Assembly (NCBI GenBank): GCA_020161365.1
Contig: JAIUNU010000009.1
Coordinates: 124,001 to 188,000, forward strand
Length of the DNA stretch: 64,000 bases
DNA from: Pseudomonadota bacterium
Lineage (GTDB): Bacteria; Pseudomonadota; Alphaproteobacteria; Caulobacterales; Caulobacteraceae
Direction of reading: 5' to 3'
The notes under the pieces are model-generated. The model did not search any database and was not told the DNA's origin. It saw only the letters and a program-made list of their open reading frames with translations. Positions 54,216-62,086 of this stretch are shown piece after piece. A program made the position numbers and the translations under genes. Each line of letters begins with the position of its first letter. Within the stretch, counting starts at the first letter, position 1.

Positions 54216-54618
54216 GAGTTGTGAGCTTTGGAGAGGCGCTCAAGCTTAGTCGATGGGCTCAAGGTCGCCTATGGGTCGTGAGCGGTCATTGGCGCCGGTG
54301 CTGAGAGTTGCCCTGCCAATGTCGCCGTCATGGCACCGAGCCGACGACGGCTTCCGACCCTTAGCGGACTTTGCCTCCCTCTCCTTTAGGGAGAGGGAGG
54401 GGCCCGCCGCGAAGCGGTGGGAGGGAGAGGGGTTACGAGGGCTGACGGCGTGCCGGCGCTCCGTCGGACGCTGTAACCCCTCTCCCCAACCCTCTCCCTC
54501 TGGGAGAGGGAGCAATGACCGACATCCACCCTTCTCAGCCGTTCGCGACGTCTGCATCGCCGGCCGTACTGCGCCAATTGCCGACATTGGCGCACATCCA
54601 GAAATGCGACGTTCGCAT
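54216..54618. repeat. repeat-rich intergenic region with nested palindromes
   Basis: This 403-bp non-coding stretch contains three parts. At about 54266-54372 are halves of a degenerate repeat (TATGGGTCGTGAGCGGTCATTGG; TTCCGACCCTTAGCGGAC). At 54374-54512 is a palindromic CCCTCTCC-type element whose inner arms (GGAGAGGGGTTAC and GTAACCCCTCTCC) pair. At 54536-54618 is a third block that is about 75% identical over 56 bases to 60221-60276. The middle element appears inserted into the flanking repeat. Confidence 0.65.
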
Positions 54619-55953
54619 CTAGATTCGGGTGAGCGCGGGAACCCGCCAGGACCGGGTTCTGAGTTCGCGGCGCGGCAGATAGGCGCGAAGCGCCAGGCGC
54701 ATGCGTCCGCTGGGCGCGGGAAGCCAGTTGGCCGCCATGGCTCCAGCCGGGCGCTCGCGTTGGATCAGGATCTCGAAACCTCCGTCCGGATCCTTGATCA
54801 GGCCGGGCGTGCGATCTCCGATCGCGTATCGGCCGATCGGGTTTTCGGTGAAGAAATAGCGCCCCTCGGGCGTGACTTCGTACATGGTCAGCGACCAGAA
54901 GGCGTCGACCGGCACGCCGCCGGGCGGCACTCGCCAGCGATACGACGCCTGGCCCGTCAGGGGCTGGCCGGCGGCGTCGAAATTGGCGTGGAAGTACATC
55001 GCCTCCTCCTCGCCCAACGCCGCGATGCCGCCGAGCGCCACGGCGGCGCGCAATTGATCGTTGGTCCCGAAGTCGCCGATCCCGGGGGGCTGGTAGCTCC
55101 AGCCGCCGACCGCATAGTCGCGGAAGCGAAAGGTCTCGCGCAGGACCTCCAATGCGCCGGGTATCGTCGCCCGCCATTGGTCCAGCACCACCTGAGACGG
55201 CAGGCCCGGCGCGCCGATACCTTGGGCGGCGAATTGGCGCGCGCGCGGGAACTGGCCGCCCCCGCCCCGCGAGCGGGCGATGACCTCGTTGACCAGCGAC
55301 AGGAAGCGGACCGGATCGTTCACATCGCCGGCGGCCGCCTCGAAGGGGCGCGGCGGCGGGCGGTCCGCCGGGACGCTCAAGGTCAGCCCGCCCTGGAAGG
55401 CCTGTGCGGCAGCCAGATCCGCCGGTCCGTCCACCAGGACGCGCATCAGGGCCCAGACGTCGTTGCTGGGCGCGCGGACCAGGCGGACGCCCGCCGGCGC
55501 GACGCCCTTCCAGTTCGGTCCCACGACCCAGTAGCGACCGCCCTGTCCCTTGGTCGCCCGCGTGCCGACATAGGCGAACACGTCAGTAAAGGCGCACATG
55601 AAAGCCAGGCAGAAGTAACGGTCCGTCGAGCTGGGCACGGTCAGCTCGACCGGTCCACCCGACAGCTCCAGGAACATCGACGAATAGATTGTGTCGTTGT
55701 TGGGCGCGGTGACCTGATGGGAAGTGTGGTCCATCAGCTGTGATCGATGCGCGATGAGGTTCAGCTTGCCCGGTCTGCCGACCGCCCCCGTCCGCTCCTG
55801 CTCGATCCGCGCCTGCTCGTACAGCGGAAAGCCGTAGAAGAAGGCCCGCTGGAACGGGTCCTTGGCCGTCTCGGCCAAGGCGGCAAGGGCCTGTCCCGTG
55901 GGCAGCAGGACCGAGGCGGCCAGCCCGGACTTGATCAGGTGACGGCGATGCAT
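54619..55953 (-). CDS. exported DUF1254/DUF1214 protein
   Basis: A 444-residue exported protein with a twin-arginine-like signal (MHRRHLIKSGLAASVLLPTG), an N-terminal DUF1254 domain (VTAPNNDTIYSSMFLEL) and a C-terminal DUF1214 domain (DAFWSLTMYEVTPEGRYFF, IGRYAIGDRTPGL). These proteins are widespread in catabolic clusters; no reaction is known to me. The start at 55953 has GGAG upstream; the open frame to 56139 overlaps the esterase gene. It is the last gene of the GntR/TonB cluster. Confidence 0.9.
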   Translation of the reverse strand: MHRRHLIKSGLAASVLLPTGQALAALAETAKDPFQRAFFYGFPLYEQARIEQERTGAVGRPGKLNLIAHRSQLMDHTSHQVTAPNNDTIYSSMFLELSGGPVELTVPSSTDRYFCLAFMCAFTDVFAYVGTRATKGQGGRYWVVGPNWKGVAPAGVRLVRAPSNDVWALMRVLVDGPADLAAAQAFQGGLTLSVPADRPPPRPFEAAAGDVNDPVRFLSLVNEVIARSRGGGGQFPRARQFAAQGIGAPGLPSQVVLDQWRATIPGALEVLRETFRFRDYAVGGWSYQPPGIGDFGTNDQLRAAVALGGIAALGEEEAMYFHANFDAAGQPLTGQASYRWRVPPGGVPVDAFWSLTMYEVTPEGRYFFTENPIGRYAIGDRTPGLIKDPDGGFEILIQRERPAGAMAANWLPAPSGRMRLALRAYLPRRELRTRSWRVPALTRI

Positions 55954-55979
55954 CGGCTTTTCTCCAACAGGGCCTGTAC

Positions 55980-56888
55980 TCAGCGGGTGTGGCGACTGAA
56001 GAATCGCCAGATGACCTCGGTCGCGTCGACCTGGTCGTAGCGGGCGCGCTCCAGCCCGCCGACGACCGGCGCGGGTCCGGGCCAGGTATGGCCGGCCGAC
56101 TTGAGCCAATAGAACACCACCTCCCCACCCTTGGCGCATTGGGCGTAGGTCTCGACCGTGACGTCGCCCTTGGCCTCGACGGAAGGCTTGTCCGCGCAGC
56201 CGTCGGCGCGCCGCCAGAAGTCCACCGCATAGGCGACCTCCCGGAACGGCTGGGTTTGCGACCGAGCCACCAGCGCCATCGGCGAGGTCCCGCCCTTGAA
56301 CGGCACGATATCGTCCTGTTCGCCGTGCATGATCAGCACCGGAACCGGGGTCGCCGGCGGCGTTTCGCCGCCGAACATCGCGCCCGATACGACGGCGATG
56401 GCCGCAATGCGCGGGGCCAGGGCCGCGCCGATGCGGTAGGTCAGCATGCCGCCATTGGAGAGGCCGGTGACATAGACGCGCTTCGGGTCGATGCGATGGT
56501 CGCGAGCGATGTCGTCGATCATCGCGCCGATGAAGGCGACGTCGTCGCTGCCTGAGGCCATGGCGAAGCCGCAGCAGCCCCCGGCGTTCCAGGTCCCCAT
56601 GTTGGCGTTGCGCCCAACGCCGCTGGGAAAGGCCACGGCGAAGCCCTCACGCCGAGCTATCCCCAGCCAGCGCGGCGTCATGGTCATGGGGCTGCCACCG
56701 CCGCCATGCAGGGCGATGACCAGCGGAACCGGACCAGAAGCCTCGGCCGGCGCGTCCAGCAGGTAGTCGCGGGCGACCCCGCCCACCCTGACGCTGTGGG
56801 CGGCCGGAGAGGCCTCGTCGAGAGCCCAGGCTGGCGCGGAGCCCAGCATCAGGGCGGCGGCGACCATGGCGAAAGCGATCGATTTCAT
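55980..56888 (-). CDS. secreted PHB-depolymerase/feruloyl-esterase-like hydrolase (LpqC-type)
   Basis: A 302-residue secreted alpha/beta hydrolase. After a signal peptide (to about residue 22) come an HGGGGSP oxyanion motif, the nucleophile S144 in GLSNGG, an acid in HGEQDDIVPF and the histidine in SAGHTWPG. The family includes extracellular polyhydroxybutyrate depolymerases and feruloyl esterases. It lies 23 bp from the TonB receptor end and 26 bp ahead of the DUF1254 gene, so it is probably cotranscribed with both. Confidence 0.9.
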   Translation of the reverse strand: MKSIAFAMVAAALMLGSAPAWALDEASPAAHSVRVGGVARDYLLDAPAEASGPVPLVIALHGGGGSPMTMTPRWLGIARREGFAVAFPSGVGRNANMGTWNAGGCCGFAMASGSDDVAFIGAMIDDIARDHRIDPKRVYVTGLSNGGMLTYRIGAALAPRIAAIAVVSGAMFGGETPPATPVPVLIMHGEQDDIVPFKGGTSPMALVARSQTQPFREVAYAVDFWRRADGCADKPSVEAKGDVTVETYAQCAKGGEVVFYWLKSAGHTWPGPAPVVGGLERARYDQVDATEVIWRFFSRHTR

Positions 56889-56911
56889 CTCCGCGATCCT
56901 CGCTGCGGCGC

Positions 56912-59341
56912 TCAGTAGCGCAGCGTCAGTTCCGCGCCGTAGATGCGCGGCTGGTTCCAGAATTCGGCGGTCCCGACCACGTTGAGGACGTAGCGCTCGT
57001 CGGTCAGGTTCCGCCCGGTGACCGAGAAACGCCAGTTGCCTCCTTCGACGCCGATCCGGGCGTCGTAGAGGGTGTAACCGGCATAGGCGCGGACGTTGTC
57101 CGGCGTTTCGTAGCCGCCGTGGGCGTACTGAGCGCTACCGCCGATGAAGCCGCGCAGGCGGCCGATCGGCTGGGTGTACAGTAGGTTGGCCGTGACCTGG
57201 TTGTCGCGCAGGCGCGGCACGTGCTTGCCATTCAGATCGACCGTCACGCCCTGACTGATCAGGCTGGCGCCCTTCTCGAACGCGCCGTCCGAGGTCGAGT
57301 ATGACACTCGCGTCACCAGCCTTCCGCGGCCGACACGGAAAATACGGCGCGCCTCGGCTTCGAATCCGTAGACGTGAGCGTCGCCAGCGTTGGACAGGAT
57401 GAAGCCGGTCGCGCCGGCCGAAGGCGCGGTCACCACCTGCACCTGGTTGGTCCAAGTATAGTAGACGGCCGCCTCGGCGTTGAAGCCGAACAGGCGCCCC
57501 TTCCAGCCGGTCTCGTAGTTGTAGGCGTACTCGGCGTCGTAGCGCAGGACCTGCGGCAGCAGGGCGCGTGTCACCGATGGTGGCAGGTTGGTGTTGAAGC
57601 CTCCCGAACGGTAGGCCGTGGCGAAGCGCCAGTAGAGGTTCTGCTCATCGGCCAGGTTCCAGCGCAGCGACACGGTCGGCGTGTAGAAGGTGTTGTCGAA
57701 ACCGGTGCGCACCGTGGCCGTCTCGTTCCCCGCTGCGCAAGCCGGGGCCGTCAGGGTCGGTGGGCAGAACTGGACCGTGGTCGCGCCCGAGCCGCCGATC
57801 GGGGCCAGCAGGCCGGTCGGAACGGTCCCTGATCCGAAATAGACAAGCGGATCCTCGGACCAGCGCTCGAAGTCGTAGTCGCGACTATCGTGCTGGGCGC
57901 GCAGCTCCAGGCCCAGCAGCCAGCGCTCGGCGAGCTTGGCCTCGATCGCGCCGAACAGCGAGATGGAGTCGACCTTCTCGTTGAATGTATCGTGGTTCAT
58001 CGTGCCGCGCCCGGCCTGGCGGGCCGCCGGCGAGAAGGTCGTGGCCGCGCCCGCAGCCGCCGTGCCGACAAAGCATCCGGGCGTCGCGGCCAGGGCCGCG
58101 CCCGTATAGGCTGGACAGTCGAGCGGCTCGGTGACCACGTGATCCTTGGAGTTCAGATACTCCACGCCGACCAGCCAGCTGACGCGCCCACCCTTCTTCG
58201 ACGCGAAGGTGACCTGGGCCACATCGCGGCGATAGTCCTCGAACTGGGCCCGCGAATAGTCTGGGTAGCTGACCGCCGCTCCCGGCGCGACATCGGACAG
58301 CGACAAGCCTACGAAGTGGTCATCGTCCTCGTTGGTGCGCGCGCCGTCCCGGTCGCGGTGCGAGACGCGTAGCGCCACATCGGCCCAGTCCAGATCGACA
58401 TCGGCGCGCAGCGAGAAGCCCTTCTCCTTGATATCGGTCCGTCCCTGCCGGTTCTGATTGGCGCGGATGTCGGGACCGGCATCGAGCGTCGGACTGCGGG
58501 CCAGACCCGTGAAGCCAGGCGCGCTGCTGTCGTAGTACTCGGCCATCGCGCCCAGGGTGACCTTGGCCGAGGGGCGCGCTTCGAGTGTCAGCCGCGCACC
58601 CTTGGAGTTCTGGGTGTCGGTGAAGTCGCCGGTCGTGGTGTTGACGATGAAGCCATCGTGCTGGTCACTGATGAAGCCGCCTAGCCGCGCGGCCAGCTTG
58701 TCGCCGAGCGGCAGGTTGACGATCGCTTCCAGGTCAGTGCGGTCCGGGTCGGACCGGCGGACGGTCGCCGTACCGCCGAATTCCGATCTCGGTGCGTTGG
58801 AGATGACGTTGACCGCGCCGCCGACTGCGTTGCGCCCGAACAGCGCGCCCTGCGGCCCGCGCAACACCTCGACCCGCGCATTGTCGAACAGGTCCATCCG
58901 CGTCAGCGAGCGGCCGCCAAAGCCGCCGCCGGAGTTATAGAGGCCGTCGCGATAAAGGCCGGTGGCGGTCTCGGTGAAGCCGACCCGGCCACTGCCCTGC
59001 CCGCGGATCGAAATATCATTCAGATATTCAGGACCAGAGGTCACCAGGGTCACACCCTGGATCTGGCGCAGGTAGTCCTCCATGCGGTCCAGCACGAGCC
59101 CCTGGCGGTCGGCCTCGGTGATCGCTGTGACGGCGGCGGGAACGTCACGCAGCTGCTCGGCGCGGCGGCGGGCGGTGACCACCACCTCGCCGACATCACC
59201 GGCGGCCTGGGCGTGGACCGCACCCGCCGTCAGCAGTTCCGCCAGCGCCACGATCGCGACACCGCCCAGCATCGCCGCCCGGCGCGCGGTGCCCCGGCGG
59301 CTGGAATCCTCTTCGGCCGTGGCCGCCCAAGCGCATCCCAT
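56912..59341 (-). CDS. TonB-dependent outer-membrane receptor
   Basis: An 809-residue receptor with a signal peptide, a TonB box (EVVVTARRRAEQLRDVPAA), a plug domain (RMDLFDNARVEVLRGPQGAL, NAVGGAVNVIS) and a 22-strand barrel ending in ELTLRY. Caulobacter uses many such receptors for plant-derived carbohydrates and aromatics; the substrate is unknown. Genetic context (GntR regulator, secreted esterase, DUF1254) suggests an ester or polymer substrate. The ATG at 59341 follows GGGAGGG; a GTG at 59347 is an alternative. Confidence 0.93.
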   Translation of the reverse strand: MGCAWAATAEEDSSRRGTARRAAMLGGVAIVALAELLTAGAVHAQAAGDVGEVVVTARRRAEQLRDVPAAVTAITEADRQGLVLDRMEDYLRQIQGVTLVTSGPEYLNDISIRGQGSGRVGFTETATGLYRDGLYNSGGGFGGRSLTRMDLFDNARVEVLRGPQGALFGRNAVGGAVNVISNAPRSEFGGTATVRRSDPDRTDLEAIVNLPLGDKLAARLGGFISDQHDGFIVNTTTGDFTDTQNSKGARLTLEARPSAKVTLGAMAEYYDSSAPGFTGLARSPTLDAGPDIRANQNRQGRTDIKEKGFSLRADVDLDWADVALRVSHRDRDGARTNEDDDHFVGLSLSDVAPGAAVSYPDYSRAQFEDYRRDVAQVTFASKKGGRVSWLVGVEYLNSKDHVVTEPLDCPAYTGAALAATPGCFVGTAAAGAATTFSPAARQAGRGTMNHDTFNEKVDSISLFGAIEAKLAERWLLGLELRAQHDSRDYDFERWSEDPLVYFGSGTVPTGLLAPIGGSGATTVQFCPPTLTAPACAAGNETATVRTGFDNTFYTPTVSLRWNLADEQNLYWRFATAYRSGGFNTNLPPSVTRALLPQVLRYDAEYAYNYETGWKGRLFGFNAEAAVYYTWTNQVQVVTAPSAGATGFILSNAGDAHVYGFEAEARRIFRVGRGRLVTRVSYSTSDGAFEKGASLISQGVTVDLNGKHVPRLRDNQVTANLLYTQPIGRLRGFIGGSAQYAHGGYETPDNVRAYAGYTLYDARIGVEGGNWRFSVTGRNLTDERYVLNVVGTAEFWNQPRIYGAELTLRY

Positions 59342-59416
59342 GGTCACCCTCCCTCACGGCGTCTGCGCGCCTTTGACGGAGGGAGGTTAAGCCGAGATGA
59401 TCGTCACTGTCTACAG

Positions 59417-59428
59417 ATTGTCGACAAT
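59417..59428. promoter_or_regulatory. operator candidate ATTGTCGACAAT, TonB-receptor promoter
   Basis: A perfect 12-base palindrome 76 bp upstream of the receptor ATG, directly after the GntR stop. It shares ATTG-N4-CAAT with 60105-60116 and fits a FadR-subfamily GntR dimer site. Confidence 0.6.
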
Positions 59429-60106
59429 TTATGCAGTGATCTTCAGGGCGGCCGTCAAGGAGTCGACGTGGGTCAGCTGCGCCAGCCGGTCGGCCTCGTC
59501 GCCGTCGCCACGCACGATGGCGTCCGCCAGGTCGCGCCAGCGCTGGGCTGCCCGCACCCGGAGTTCCTCTGTGGTGAAGCCGTAGGGACCAAAGTTGTGG
59601 GCGGCGCCGGCGCGCACGTCCAGGATCAGCGACCGCAGACGACCGCCTTTGGCGGCGTCGAGCACGGCGAACCCGGCGCGTAGGGTCTGGCGGAAGAACT
59701 CCTCTGGCTCGACGCCCGCGCCGGTCATCGCTTCAAGACGCTCGACCTGCCGATAAAGCGATTGAATATCCTCGTCATTTCTATGGATGGCCGCCTTGCG
59801 CGCCGCGAAGCCGAACAGCACGGCGCTGATCTCGACGCTCTCGCGGGCCTCCTGGTCCGACAACCGGGCCACGGTCGCGCCCTTCATTGGTTCGATGTGC
59901 ACCAGGGAGCGCGTGGCCAGGATCCGCAGCGCCTCGCGGACGGGCGCGCGACTGACCTTGAACCGCTCCGATAGCTCGATCTCCCGAAGCCGATCCCCAG
60001 GCTTGTAGACGTTCGTCTCGATCAGATAGGCCAAATCCAGAGCGACGCGGTCCGCCACGGATCGATTTCGCTTTTGCAGAAGATGCGGTGGGATCGGTTT
60101 CGACAT
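59429..60106 (-). CDS. GntR family regulator with FCD domain
   Basis: A 225-residue FadR-subfamily GntR regulator. The winged helix (VYKPGDRLREIELSERFKVS, RAPVREALRIL) is followed by an FCD ligand domain (EARESVEISAVLFGFAARKA). It is the first gene of the cluster on the minus strand, and matching ATTG-N4-CAAT sites lie at its own start and ahead of the TonB receptor. It probably represses both until an organic-acid ligand is present; this is inferred. Confidence 0.9.
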   Translation of the reverse strand: MSKPIPPHLLQKRNRSVADRVALDLAYLIETNVYKPGDRLREIELSERFKVSRAPVREALRILATRSLVHIEPMKGATVARLSDQEARESVEISAVLFGFAARKAAIHRNDEDIQSLYRQVERLEAMTGAGVEPEEFFRQTLRAGFAVLDAAKGGRLRSLILDVRAGAAHNFGPYGFTTEELRVRAAQRWRDLADAIVRGDGDEADRLAQLTHVDSLTAALKITA

Positions 60107-60116
60107 TGCCTACAAT
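60105..60116. promoter_or_regulatory. operator candidate ATTGCCTACAAT at the gntR start
   Basis: The sequence matches the ATTG-N4-CAAT core of 59417-59428 and overlaps the GntR start codon, consistent with negative autoregulation. Confidence 0.5.
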
Positions 60117-60220
60117 CTCGGACTTCTCGCGATCGTAGCAAGCTTATTGGTTGAAGCGTAGTTTTGACCAAAATTCATTCAGCCCGGTCAGTGGCTCTAA
60201 GTTCGATCAAGCGACCTTCG

Positions 60221-60300
60221 CAGCCGATCGCGACGTTCGCATTCGCGGCGGCGCTGCGCCATTTGCTGACGTTAGGTCGCTTCCTAGAAGGCGACATTGA
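60221..60300 (+). repeat. dispersed intergenic repeat, second copy
   Basis: Between gntR and the Hsp70 gene, 56 bases (60221-60276) align without gaps to 54536-54591 at about 42/56 identities, and similarity continues with a small indel (CTAGAAGGCGACATT versus CCAGAAATGCGACGTT). It appears to be a decayed member of a family of intergenic repeats. Confidence 0.6.
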
Positions 60301-60385
60301 GCGTCCACCATTCCGACGAGCCAACCGACTAGAACCACTGCCACCGCCAAGCTAGATACCATCCTGAAGTAGTCTGGGGGCATCG

Positions 60386-62086
60386 GTGATCGTCTGGATT
60401 GATTTGGGCACCACCAATAGCGCGGCGGGCGTGTGGCGTGATGGGAAGGTCGAGCTGATCCCCAACAGCCTCGGCAGCGTGCTGACCCCCTCGGCGGTCG
60501 GCCTCGACGACGACGGTTCGTTGCTGGTTGGCCTCGCCGCGCGGGAAAGACAGTCGACCCATCCAAAACTGACGGCGACCACCTTCAAGCGCTACATGGG
60601 TACGGGTCGAACTACGCGTCTCGGCGACCGCGACTACCTTCCCGAAGATCTGTCGGCGCTGATCTTGGCGAGGTTGAAAGCCGACGCCGAGGCCTATCTG
60701 GGCGAGCCCGTAACCGAGGCGGTGATCACCGTACCGGCCTATTTCAACGACAAGCAGCGCAAGGCCACTCGGCGCGCGGGTGAGCTTGCGGGGTTGAAGG
60801 TCGAGCGCCTCCTGAACGAACCGACGGCCGCGGCCCTGGCTTACGGCATCCACCAACTCGCCAACGAGGCGCGCTTCCTGGTCTTCGACCTGGGCGGCGG
60901 CACCTTCGACGTTTCCGTCCTAGAAATCTTCGAGGGCGTTATCGAAGTCCGCTCGTCGACTGGCGACAACCGGCTGGGCGGCGAGGACTTCAATGCGCTG
61001 CTGATCGAGATGATGGCCTCCCGTTTCGCACAGGATTGGGGATCGACCGCCAAGGAGCCGCTGCTCCGCGAACGTCTTCGCCTCGCCGCCGAGAAGGCCA
61101 GACGCACCCTGACCGACCACGCCGAGGCCACCATGGAGGTGCTCTGGCAGGACCGGCTCTGGAGCTTGGAGATCACCTCAGCCGAGTTCGAGGCAAAGGC
61201 GGCGGCCCTTCTGGCGAAGCTGCGCGAGCCCGTTTTGCGCGCGCTGCGCGACGGCGAGGTCCGTGCCGACGACCTGAAGGAGATCGTGATGGTCGGCGGG
61301 GCGACGCGGATGCCTGTGGTGCGTCGCGCGGTCACCAAGATGTTCGGTCGCTTTCCCGCCACCAGCGTCCATCCGGATGAGGCCGTCGTCATCGGCGCGG
61401 CGATCCAGGCGGGACTGAAGGCTCGCGACGCTGCCCTCCGGGAAGTGGTCCTGACGGACGTATGTCCCTATTCGTTAGGCGTCGACGTTAGCGAGACCGG
61501 CCCGGGCGGAACGATGCGGCACGGGATCTTCTCGCCGATCATCGAGCGCAACACCGTGGTCCCCGCCAGTCGGTCCAAGATCTTCTCGCCCGCCCAAACC
61601 GGCCAGAAGGTCGTCGTCTTCGGCATCTATCAGGGCGAGGCGCGCCTGGTCGCTGAGAACATCAAGCTGGGCCAAGTAGAAGTGCCGGTGCCGCCGCGTC
61701 GGGCTGGCGAGATCACGCTTGAGTGCCGCTTCACCTATGACGTCAACGGCCTGATCGAAGTCGATGTCCATGTCCCCGAGACCGACGAGCGGCGTCAGTT
61801 GGTGATCGTGGACGAAGAGGATCGAGGCGGCGATGACCTGGAGAAACGACGCGCCGCCCTCGCGGCCCTAAAGGTCCATCCACGCGATCTCGACGCCAAC
61901 CGTGCGGCCCTGGCCCGCGCTAGCCGCTGCTACGAGACCTTTCTGGGCGAGCGCAGGTCCCACGTCGGCGAGCTCATCACTCGCTTCGAAACGGCGCTCG
62001 ATGGTCAAGACCCGCGCCTGGCCGAGCTGGCGCGTAAGGATCTGACCCAGGCTCTGGACGCGCTGGAAGGTGAAACCTGGCTATGA
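60386..62086 (+). CDS. hscC: Hsp70-family chaperone, HscC type
   Basis: A 566-residue Hsp70 paralogue. ATP-site motifs IDLGTTNSAAGV, VFDLGGGTFDVSVLE and MVGGATRMP are intact; the substrate domain is present and the lid is short. HscC (Hsc62) is a specialised Hsp70 with dedicated J partners rather than a general folding chaperone. The start codon is GTG behind GGGGG. It overlaps the next gene by ATGA, so both are translated together. Its own upstream region contains a decayed repeat. Confidence 0.92.
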   Translation: MIVWIDLGTTNSAAGVWRDGKVELIPNSLGSVLTPSAVGLDDDGSLLVGLAARERQSTHPKLTATTFKRYMGTGRTTRLGDRDYLPEDLSALILARLKADAEAYLGEPVTEAVITVPAYFNDKQRKATRRAGELAGLKVERLLNEPTAAALAYGIHQLANEARFLVFDLGGGTFDVSVLEIFEGVIEVRSSTGDNRLGGEDFNALLIEMMASRFAQDWGSTAKEPLLRERLRLAAEKARRTLTDHAEATMEVLWQDRLWSLEITSAEFEAKAAALLAKLREPVLRALRDGEVRADDLKEIVMVGGATRMPVVRRAVTKMFGRFPATSVHPDEAVVIGAAIQAGLKARDAALREVVLTDVCPYSLGVDVSETGPGGTMRHGIFSPIIERNTVVPASRSKIFSPAQTGQKVVVFGIYQGEARLVAENIKLGQVEVPVPPRRAGEITLECRFTYDVNGLIEVDVHVPETDERRQLVIVDEEDRGGDDLEKRRAALAALKVHPRDLDANRAALARASRCYETFLGERRSHVGELITRFETALDGQDPRLAELARKDLTQALDALEGETWL

